Assembly: GCA_026984555.1 (NCBI GenBank)
Contig: JALSRY010000611.1
Coordinates: forward strand, 1-8,675
Reading direction: 5' to 3'
Source of the DNA: Phycisphaerae bacterium
Lineage (GTDB): Bacteria > Planctomycetota > Phycisphaerae > UBA1845 > Fen-1342
Length of the DNA stretch: 8,675 nucleotides
A model generated the notes under the pieces. It saw nothing but the letters and a program-made list of their open reading frames with translations. It searched no databases and had not been told where the DNA came from. The position numbers and the translations under genes were made by a program. This document shows positions 1-6,121 of the stretch, piece after piece; the first letter of the stretch is position 1; every line of letters starts with the position of its first letter.

Positions 1-1320
1 CTGGTACGGAGCCGGTCGCGGCTGGCCCGGCACCCGACGCTTGCGAATCACCACCGGGCCGGGCTCTCCCAGGTGCAACACCGGAACCGGGTCGTCTTTC
101 TCCGCTTCCACCAGCCCCTCGACGCGGAATGCCAGATCGATCGCCGCCACCGGCCGCCCGCCCAACACCGCCGAGGCCTGCGCAAAATCGCGATCAGCCG
201 CGAGCCGCTCACGCGTGGCGAGGTCGATGCGCCGGTAGACCACCGGGTAGGTGTCGGAATACTTGTCGGCGAGCTGCTTGAAGGGTGTAACCTGGTCGAG
301 ACCGGGGTACCGGGGCTTGTTGTCGTCGCCGACCGCCGCCGTCAGCCAGGGCCGCGCGGCTTCCTGGTAAATCTGGTTCACAATCGACTGGGCTTCGCGG
401 ATAGCCTTGGCCTCGCGGCAGTCCTTGCGAACCTGCGCGAGGGCTTCCGCGAACGTCAGTTGAATCGTCTGCGGCTTCTGCTGGTCGTCGAGCTTGAACG
501 GCGACTCCTTGGTAACCTTCTTGACGTAGAGATTCTTGTGCTCGTCGTAGAACCGCCGAACCTCCTTCTTGCTGATGTGGACATTCTCCTTGATCGCCTC
601 GGGGTCCACCGTGAGGTACTCGACGGCGACGCGGTCGGGAATCCGGTAGCCGAAGACGAGCTTGTCCTCGGTGTGCTGGGTTTCCCGGTTCTTGCCCTCC
701 TCGAAGTTGGCCCGAATCTCCTCCTCCGTGGGTGCGGGCACCTTGTCCAGCAAGGCGTTGGAATCGATCACGGACAACACCACGCGAGCCTGTTGCATGA
801 ACGTCTGGTACTGGTGTTCGAGCTCCGGAAGACTCGCATCCAGCACGGCCCGCGCTTGCTGCTCGGCGTAGGCCTGCACACCAAGCACCCGCGCCACCGC
901 GTCGTAAATCTGCTCGAGGCTCCGCGATCCCGACTTGTGGATGATGTCCAGCCGGCGGGCCGCATTGGGGTTGTTCGCAAAGCTCTTCTCGATCTCGTCC
1001 CGACTGATGACGATGCCGGCGCGCCGGGCCTCTTCCATCAACAAATACCGAGCGATGTTCCGCTTCCGCTCGTCCGGTCCCAAGACCCGCGGCGGCGCAA
1101 TCCCCAAGCGCGCCACCAGCTCCGTATCGTCGGTCGCCATACGCAAGTCGCTGGCCAGTACGGGTTTGCCGAATGCCTGTCCAAACTCGGGGTCGATCAT
1201 GGTGTGGCTGCGCACCGCACGGCTGATGACCGGGCCGATCAAGAAAACCACCAGCAGCAGCGACATGAACACCAGCAAAAGGGTGCGGTTGTACTTGCGG
1301 AACGTCCGGCTGATACTCAT
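1..1320 (-). CDS. Membrane-anchored SurA/PpiD-like folding factor (partial, 3' end outside window)
   Basis: The first 440 residues are present and the reading frame is still open at the window edge. Residues 1-11 are basic, residues 13-32 form one hydrophobic segment (LLLVFMSLLLVVFLIGP core), and the rest is hydrophilic, so the protein should be anchored by its N-terminus with its bulk outside the cytoplasmic membrane. Residues about 80-190 are helical and resemble the SurA/PpiD N-terminal chaperone region. Residues 248-266 (HISKKEVRRFYDEHKNLY) match the 'EV..fYdehk..Y' pattern that precedes the rotamase domain in PpiD-like proteins. A canonical parvulin domain is not evident in the visible part, so prolyl isomerase activity is uncertain. 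The ATG at 1318-1320 is preceded by GAGGG with 7-base spacing, a good ribosome binding site. Family assignment is by pattern recognition; an exported protein folding or quality-control role is inferred. Confidence 0.72.
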   Translation of the reverse strand, partial: MSISRTFRKYNRTLLLVFMSLLLVVFLIGPVISRAVRSHTMIDPEFGQAFGKPVLASDLRMATDDTELVARLGIAPPRVLGPDERKRNIARYLLMEEARRAGIVISRDEIEKSFANNPNAARRLDIIHKSGSRSLEQIYDAVARVLGVQAYAEQQARAVLDASLPELEHQYQTFMQQARVVLSVIDSNALLDKVPAPTEEEIRANFEEGKNRETQHTEDKLVFGYRIPDRVAVEYLTVDPEAIKENVHISKKEVRRFYDEHKNLYVKKVTKESPFKLDDQQKPQTIQLTFAEALAQVRKDCREAKAIREAQSIVNQIYQEAARPWLTAAVGDDNKPRYPGLDQVTPFKQLADKYSDTYPVVYRRIDLATRERLAADRDFAQASAVLGGRPVAAIDLAFRVEGLVEAEKDDPVPVLHLGEPGPVVIRKRRVPGQPRPAPYQ

Positions 1321-1562
1321 TCGAAAACCCTCACGTACCCTGGGCTCCACCCGGCCCCCATCCGGGCCCGGTGCCAGAATCTGACGATGATATGCCCTGC
1401 TCGCCGGAACACAACCCCCCGGCAACCCCGCGACCCGGGGCGATCACGAAGTCGGTATCCAGCGATCCCGACCGCCATGCCTGCATCGCCGGCCATGGTC
1501 ACGTTTTGACGAGAGGCGGAAACCTGGGGCTTTGCAATTGCCTCGGCGTGGTGGCCAGCCGG
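1321..1562. other. Intergenic region between two minus-strand genes
   Basis: This gap lies between the stop of the 932-residue secreted protein and the start of the PpiD-like gene. Besides the possible promoter it holds two short GC stems: CCCGG/CCGGG (1350-1354 with 1362-1366, 7-base loop) in the predicted leader, and CCCCG/CGGGG (1426-1430 with 1436-1440, 5-base loop). The second could help end transcription of the upstream gene, but it lacks a U-tract. No convincing gene is seen here; the short open frames overlap the gene starts and have unlikely composition. Confidence 0.5.
1387..1414 (-). promoter_or_regulatory. Possible sigma70-type promoter for the PpiD-like gene
   Basis: Read on the minus strand, TTGTGT (1409-1414) is followed after 16 bases by TATCAT (1387-1392). 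The -10 box matches the consensus at 5 of 6 positions and the -35 at 3 of 6. Transcription would start near 1380, giving a leader of about 60 bases before the ATG at 1320. The match is modest and could be chance. Confidence 0.33.
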
Positions 1563-4361
1563 TCAGCGCGGGGCTTTCACGAACTGATCCAGCGAACGTT
1601 TGCCGTCGATCTCCTGGATACCGGCGGGGATGTTCACGCCGGCCAGATCGCGTGCGGCCGGAAAAACGTAGGTCTGGACGGCGATTTCGCCCGGCTTGAT
1701 GTCGAGAAACTCCCGCTCGACGCGGGCGCGGCCCGGCGGTTCGCAGTACGCGGAAAAACTGACCGGCTTGTCCGAGATGTTGCGCAACGACTGATCGACG
1801 ACGAGCGTATCGCCGTCCCAGCGCGCGGTGCAACGCAGCACGATACCGTTGAGCCCGATCGTGATCGGTTCGCGAAACGCGAGGTTGGCTTGCTCGGGCG
1901 CATTGAGCTTGAGCCGCACGTTGAGCTGATGCGTCCGCGCGATCTCACGCGGGGGAAGCGCCAGCGCCAGCGGCTGCGAGAACGTCTCGCCCGGTTCGAG
2001 CTGAAACGGAATCGACGCCGGCTTGACCTGCCAGTTCCCCGGCGGCGTGAGCAACAACTCGCCGCTGAGCCGCTGGCGATAAGGATTCACGAATTCGACG
2101 ACCGGGCCGGCGTCGGTCTCGTGGGCCTCGATGTGGTGCGGCGAAACCCGGTAGCTGGCCTGGAGGCGGGCCAACTCCGCGTGCAAATCGATCACGATCA
2201 GCGGGTCCGAGCCGACCTGCAACGTCGCTCGATGATCATGAACCGGCACCGGCACCAACCGCCCATCCAACGTGACCGCCCGGGGCGCCGGCCCCAGGTA
2301 CAGCTCGACCGGTCGCGACGCGCCCTGCTCCCGCCACGACCAGATCACCATGCAGCTCGAATCGAGCCCCTCGAAGATGATCGCCAGCGTGTCGTCGGCC
2401 GGAATCATCGCCGCCACGGCGTGCTTGCCCCCGAGAAAATGAAACAGCGTCCGCAACGGAATGTACGACGCCGTCGGATGCCACGCCGGACTGCCCCCCC
2501 CACGGCTCAACGCGAACGGTACCGGCACGAATACCCGCCCGGGGTTGAGTGCCTTGGCCAGCACGAACCGCCGCGCCAAATCGCGACGACGCAATGCCGC
2601 CGCGCGCCCCGCGGGCTCCCGGCCCGCGGAAACCTCCAGCCAGTACGACGAAGGATCGTACCGGGCCAGAAAATCCAACTGCCGCGGCAACGTGCGGGTC
2701 GGCACATCCGGGGGAATCCACACCGAGAGGATGTCGTCGGCGGGCGCCGATACCGTACTCAGGTGCACCGGCACCGCCATGTGGGGGATCGTGACGAAAC
2801 GCCGCAGCAGGCGGCGAACGCGCTCGATCTCCGCCGGCTTCCAGCGGGCTATACCCGCCAACTCGACGCGCTCGGCGCCGAGCTGCCACGTGGGAAGCAA
2901 GGCCCCGAGGTTCGCGAGCACCGGGCTGGCCAGCTTTTTCCACAGGTCGTCTTCGCCCACCAACCCCCGGACGGAAAGCGGCTGGCCGGTTTTCCGATCG
3001 ACACGGGTCGGCGGATAAAACACGCCGGTGACTTCGATACGATTCTCGCTCAGCACGCGCAGAAGCGTGCTCAATTTGCGCAGGTAGCCGGATTTGTCCT
3101 TGGAATCGATCGCGCCGAGCATCGGCACCCCGACCTTCGCCGACCCACAGCCCATCCCGGTCAACAGCTCGCGCACACCGTCGATGTCCCCCGCCGGCCA
3201 GTACCCCAAATCGACTCCCACATCCGCCCCGCGCCCCGCCGACTGCGGCAGCTCCGGCAGAACATCGAAACACAGCCGCCGCTCGATCAGCGCGCCCGTG
3301 TTCCCCAGCAGGTGCAACGTCGCGCTGTAGTGCCCCGGAGGCAACTCGGGTACGGGAGCCGTCACCACCGGCGCTGACCGCGCGTCGCCGGCCAACGCGA
3401 AACCGGCCGCGTTGTCCTCGCCAGGCGTCAACGTCAGCGGACCATCACTCGGCGGAACTGCCAGCGCCTGACGGTGCCACCGGCGGCCCGCGCTGTCCGT
3501 GATCTGCAACTCGGCCCGCAGCGGCTCGGCCGTCGCGTTGTTCACCTCCAGGATGAACCGCGCCGGCTTGTGCGGACGTTTCAGCCCCGCCGGGTCCGAA
3601 AACCGCAATTGCAACCGCGGCAACAAGTACACCCGAATGTCGTCGAACCACGCCGACCCGTACACGTCCCGCCGCAGGATCGGGTCGATTTCGTCCGGGG
3701 CGGGCAGCCGCCAGGTGTGATCCTGGAGAATCCAAAGCTGCAAGCGCAGGGCGTAGGCGGCGGGGAACTCGCCCGGCAGGCGAATCTCGAACCGGCGCCA
3801 CGGCTCGGGCTGCTCGCCGGTGGCCTTGAACCGCTCGCTGACGCGCTGGCTGTGAGGAATCAGTTCGCCGAAGCGATCCACGAAATACGCACCGACGAAC
3901 GCGCTGGCGTAACGCAGCCCTTTGACCCGAATATAGCCCGTCACCACATAGTCGGCATGGGGGACGACCGTGAGGTCCAGATGGCGGTATTCATACGCGA
4001 CGTTGTGGGTTTCGATATCGAGCCGGAACGAAGGCGGTGCGTCGTGGCCGATCTGGTCGTCGAACTGCCCATGCGAAATCAGCGTCGGCAGCCCCACGCC
4101 GTCGAGCTGTACCCAGTGCAGAGGGATATCCTCGTAGTTGCCGCGTTTGCGCTCATCGAAGTCGAAATGGGCGACCTCGCGGTACAGCTCCGGGCGGGGC
4201 GTTGTCCCAGGGCCCGGGTGCCTGTCACCGAGCGATTCGTACGCGAGCTGCGCCGCCGCCGGCCTGCACACGCCACCCAACAGCCCGAGCCCCACCAGCA
4301 AGACGGCCAACCGGCACACAATCACCCGAGTGCACGTTTTTATCGGAATACGAAGTCCCAC
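1563..4361 (-). CDS. Secreted multidomain protein, beta-sandwich plus TIM-barrel-like, function unknown
   Basis: This is a 932-residue exported protein. Residues 1-37 form a signal peptide: basic start, hydrophobic core LAVLLVGLGLLGG, and cleavage likely after AAA37. Residues about 60-248 look like a jelly-roll carbohydrate-binding module and end with the typical SAWFDDIRVYLL strand (236-247). Residues 250-370 look like an Ig-type beta-sandwich. Residues about 378-660 look like a degenerate alpha/beta (TIM) barrel, with DVGVDLGYWP at its start and WQLGAERVEL at 492-501. Residues 660-725 resemble the beta-sandwich that follows the barrel in clan GH-A hydrolases. Two more beta domains, the first NEW3/Ig-like, fill 740-930. 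I cannot point to a confident pair of catalytic acids, so enzyme activity is unproven. The start is GTG, the furthest in-frame start after an upstream TGA. GTG codons at residues 13 and 15 would also leave a good signal peptide, and the ribosome binding site is weak. Extracellular polysaccharide binding or processing is an inference. Confidence 0.8.
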   Translation of the reverse strand: MGLRIPIKTCTRVIVCRLAVLLVGLGLLGGVCRPAAAQLAYESLGDRHPGPGTTPRPELYREVAHFDFDERKRGNYEDIPLHWVQLDGVGLPTLISHGQFDDQIGHDAPPSFRLDIETHNVAYEYRHLDLTVVPHADYVVTGYIRVKGLRYASAFVGAYFVDRFGELIPHSQRVSERFKATGEQPEPWRRFEIRLPGEFPAAYALRLQLWILQDHTWRLPAPDEIDPILRRDVYGSAWFDDIRVYLLPRLQLRFSDPAGLKRPHKPARFILEVNNATAEPLRAELQITDSAGRRWHRQALAVPPSDGPLTLTPGEDNAAGFALAGDARSAPVVTAPVPELPPGHYSATLHLLGNTGALIERRLCFDVLPELPQSAGRGADVGVDLGYWPAGDIDGVRELLTGMGCGSAKVGVPMLGAIDSKDKSGYLRKLSTLLRVLSENRIEVTGVFYPPTRVDRKTGQPLSVRGLVGEDDLWKKLASPVLANLGALLPTWQLGAERVELAGIARWKPAEIERVRRLLRRFVTIPHMAVPVHLSTVSAPADDILSVWIPPDVPTRTLPRQLDFLARYDPSSYWLEVSAGREPAGRAAALRRRDLARRFVLAKALNPGRVFVPVPFALSRGGGSPAWHPTASYIPLRTLFHFLGGKHAVAAMIPADDTLAIIFEGLDSSCMVIWSWREQGASRPVELYLGPAPRAVTLDGRLVPVPVHDHRATLQVGSDPLIVIDLHAELARLQASYRVSPHHIEAHETDAGPVVEFVNPYRQRLSGELLLTPPGNWQVKPASIPFQLEPGETFSQPLALALPPREIARTHQLNVRLKLNAPEQANLAFREPITIGLNGIVLRCTARWDGDTLVVDQSLRNISDKPVSFSAYCEPPGRARVEREFLDIKPGEIAVQTYVFPAARDLAGVNIPAGIQEIDGKRSLDQFVKAPR

Positions 4362-4495
4362 GATCGCACCATTCCCGTACCCATGTCATCGGACGTTCCC
4401 CCCCGGCCCATGAACAGGTGACGCGCAACCACACAACGAACCGGTCGAACCAACCGGCCACGAAGTAGAACATGGGAATCCGCGACGACGCGCGA
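4362..4495. other. Short gap between two minus-strand genes
   Basis: These 134 bases separate the stop of the pRiA4b-like gene from the GTG start of the secreted protein. No clear promoter is visible. The stretch includes a run of seven C on the plus strand at 4398-4404. No gene is called here. Confidence 0.5.
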
Positions 4496-5818
4496 TCAGC
4501 TATCCACGCCAACCGCACGTCGCAAACGCTGGTTCGCGACTTCGAGATCGAATCTCTCGGCGTCGAAGTACGCCGGTAGCGGCCCGCAAGAGTCGGCCCC
4601 CGGAATACGCGCGCCCGATCGCTGGCGAAGCATCCATCTGTAGGTGGGCATCCCGCCGCAATTCTCCGGCGGGCAGGCCCGCCGGCCGGCCAGGCAGACG
4701 GGATAGACGGTGTTCGGGTCGGGCTCGATGATTTTCTGCAATTCGATGCGGTGTACCCAACTGTCGCCGAAATCGTATTCGTAGGTCGCCCGCGACTTCT
4801 CACCGCTGAGCAGATCGCAGACGGCATATTCGGTTTCGTCGAGCTGGCCTCGTTCCGCGACACAATCGGAATCGACCCGACCGAAGACAATCCGCGGTTG
4901 TTGCCGACAGAAACAGTGCAGGTGGGCATCGTGCCACCCCATCACGGCTTGGATGATGTCGTGCAACTCGGCGAGCGAGGTGTCGTCGAAAAGCGCCACA
5001 CGCCGCCAGATTGGCGGACGGGCGCCCCGCAAGTCGATCCGCAGCACGTAAACCTTGCCCTCGGGCGCGCGGGGCGGCGCCCAGTCGTCGAAAAACGCCC
5101 CACTGAGCAACCCGTCCATGAGGTTGCGCACGAGCGGCGCCAGGCGTTTTGCCAACTCCGGCGAGATCTCGGCCCCGTCGTCGTCGGCCTGGGCAAGAGG
5201 CGGAGGCTCGTCGCGAACGGGAGTGATCCCGTCGGGACCGATGCGCGCGATGACGTCGCGTGCCCCCGGGGAGTGCCCCGTGAGTCCATCTCCCGCCCCC
5301 AGACCGTGTCGGTCGATCCAGACGTAAGGAATCAGGCCGCGGCAGAAGGCCTCGACTTGTAACTCGCGCGGTGCCTCCCGAAAATCGAGCAGAACCCCAC
5401 CAACCTCGACCATCCACTGCGCGTCCCGCTCATCCAGCACGGGCGGTGCCGGCACTTCGAACGGCGCACCCGGCAAACCACCATCAACAAGCTGGCGAAT
5501 CACGCGCGATTTGGCCATGACCGTGGCTGCGGAAACGCCGAACTCCTCGGCGATCAGGTGCGTGGTGGGTCGCCTGTGGCGTGCGCCCATGTCGTACGCG
5601 CCGGCATGCACGACCCGGCTGACCACGCCCGCCGCCCAGCTCTCCGCTTTTCCCCGTGCGACGGCGGCTGTCTCGCAACAGAGCTGCGCCACAAGCTCCC
5701 GCATGGCGGCGGCATCGTCGTCGTCAAGATGCTTCTCGCAGAATCCGTCCGTCAGCGCGGTGATTTGCGCATACCGGTCGCGCAACGCGTCTGGAACCGT
5801 GTCACACCCGTTTGCCAT
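4496..5818 (-). CDS. DUF6398-like / plasmid pRiA4b ORF-3-like fusion protein
   Basis: The protein has 440 residues. Its C-terminal part (about 255-425) is a plasmid pRiA4b ORF-3-like domain, recognised by VYVLRIDLRGARPPIWRRV (257-274), GWHDAHLHCF (294-303), YEYDFGDSWVHRIEL (346-360) and CPPENCGG (382-389). This domain is common in bacterial chromosomes, sometimes near transposons, and has no established biochemical function. The N-terminal part (about 8-115) resembles DUF6398 and ends in a helix-turn-helix-looking stretch, TTHLIAEEFGVSAATVMAKS (85-104). The acidic middle (120-250) joins them. No signal peptide or membrane segment is seen, so it should be cytoplasmic. The start was set at the ATG at 5816-5818. 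The frame extends 23 codons to a TTG at 5885-5887, but that extension shows no domain signal. The Shine-Dalgarno for the ATG is weak (ACGGAC, about 7 bases away). DNA or RNA binding is a guess from the helix-turn-helix-like segment only. Confidence 0.85.
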   Translation of the reverse strand: MANGCDTVPDALRDRYAQITALTDGFCEKHLDDDDAAAMRELVAQLCCETAAVARGKAESWAAGVVSRVVHAGAYDMGARHRRPTTHLIAEEFGVSAATVMAKSRVIRQLVDGGLPGAPFEVPAPPVLDERDAQWMVEVGGVLLDFREAPRELQVEAFCRGLIPYVWIDRHGLGAGDGLTGHSPGARDVIARIGPDGITPVRDEPPPLAQADDDGAEISPELAKRLAPLVRNLMDGLLSGAFFDDWAPPRAPEGKVYVLRIDLRGARPPIWRRVALFDDTSLAELHDIIQAVMGWHDAHLHCFCRQQPRIVFGRVDSDCVAERGQLDETEYAVCDLLSGEKSRATYEYDFGDSWVHRIELQKIIEPDPNTVYPVCLAGRRACPPENCGGMPTYRWMLRQRSGARIPGADSCGPLPAYFDAERFDLEVANQRLRRAVGVDS

Positions 5819-5906
5819 GTCAGAGTCCGTAGCACAAAGCGTTTTCCGCGGCGCCTGGTCGCCAGCCACCCAGCAACGGCGAAGCAACCGCCGACCTCTC
5901 AGCGCG

Positions 5907-5912
5907 ATTATA
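5907..5912 (-). promoter_or_regulatory. -10 box of the leftward promoter
   Basis: The minus strand reads TATAAT here, a perfect -10 hexamer in a GC-rich setting. At 16-18 bases upstream there is no recognisable -35 hexamer. The predicted start near 5900 gives a leader of about 80 bases to the ATG at 5818, or only about a dozen bases if the TTG at 5887 were used. Confidence 0.5.
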
Positions 5913-5984
5913 ACCGCTCGGTCCTCTGCGCCGCGTAGGATTCCACCACGCTCGCGGGAACTGGTGCGCTCCGCGCGCGGGCGC

Positions 5985-6012
5985 TTGGGGCGTCATCGCC
6001 GGGTGCTATAAT
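5985..6012 (+). promoter_or_regulatory. Extended -10 promoter of the ammonia-lyase-like gene
   Basis: TTGGGG (5985-5990, 3 of 6 to the -35 consensus) is followed after 16 bases by TATAAT (6007-6012), preceded by TGC, which makes an extended -10 element. Transcription should start near 6019, leaving a leader of about 100 bases. The ATG at 6011-6013 overlaps the -10 box and so cannot be the translation start of a transcript from this promoter. Confidence 0.68.
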
Positions 6013-6039
6013 GCCGAGCTCGGATTGGCGTGCTCGTTG

Positions 6040-6065
6040 CGGCGCGGCGGACGCCGGCCGCGCCG
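6040..6065 (+). promoter_or_regulatory. Strong hairpin in the lyase 5' leader
   Basis: CGGCGCGGC (6040-6048) pairs perfectly with GCCGCGCCG (6057-6065), giving a 9-bp all-GC stem with an 8-base loop, GGACGCCG. It would lie about 20 bases after the predicted transcription start and 56 bases before the ATG. No U-tract follows, so it is not a standard intrinsic terminator. It could stabilise the mRNA or form part of a regulatory leader. It matches no riboswitch class I know. Confidence 0.45.
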
Positions 6066-6109
6066 ATCCCACGGCGAGGGGCACCCGCATTCCGCAACGC
6101 CCCGAAGCG

Positions 6110-6115
6110 AAAGGA
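6110..6115 (+). promoter_or_regulatory. Ribosome binding site that fixes the lyase start
   Basis: AAAGGA lies 6 bases before the ATG at 6122-6124. It supports this start over the upstream ATG at 6011. Confidence 0.8.
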
Positions 6116-6121
6116 CCACCC

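Larger units (their letters stand above)
5819..6121. other. Divergent intergenic region with two promoters and a leader hairpin
   Basis: This stretch separates the leftward pRiA4b-like gene from the rightward ammonia-lyase-like gene. It contains perfect TATAAT hexamers on the minus strand (5907-5912) and plus strand (6007-6012), a strong leader hairpin (6040-6065) and the lyase ribosome binding site. The minus-strand leader also holds a 5-bp stem (5877-5881 with 5889-5893). I see no additional gene. Confidence 0.7.

Noticed and set aside
73..1509. A 478-codon open frame on the plus strand, antisense to the PpiD-like gene
   Set aside because: It shows no recognisable motifs and a skewed antisense composition. 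The minus-strand protein has a clear membrane anchor, a PpiD-like segment and a ribosome binding site.
1371..3377. A 668-codon open frame on the plus strand, antisense to the secreted protein
   Set aside because: Its composition is dominated by Arg, Pro, Gln and His without domains, as expected for the antisense frame of a GC-rich gene. The minus strand has a signal peptide and coherent domains.
4225..4473. Small minus-strand frame beginning MFYFVAGWFDRFVVWLRV
   Set aside because: Its hydrophobic start looks membrane-like, but the frame soon overlaps the secreted protein gene out of frame and becomes Gly/Arg/Ala-rich, and it has no good ribosome binding site.
5819..5887. TTG start adding 23 residues to the pRiA4b-like protein
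   Set aside because: It is a rare start codon, the extension shows no conserved pattern, and with the TATAAT at 5907-5912 it would leave almost no leader. It cannot be fully excluded.
6011..6121. N-terminal extension of the lyase to the ATG at 6011
   Set aside because: That ATG overlaps a perfect TATAAT, the added 37 residues are Arg/Ala/Pro-rich and unlike the family, and the ATG at 6122 has a good ribosome binding site and reproduces HutH residue numbering.
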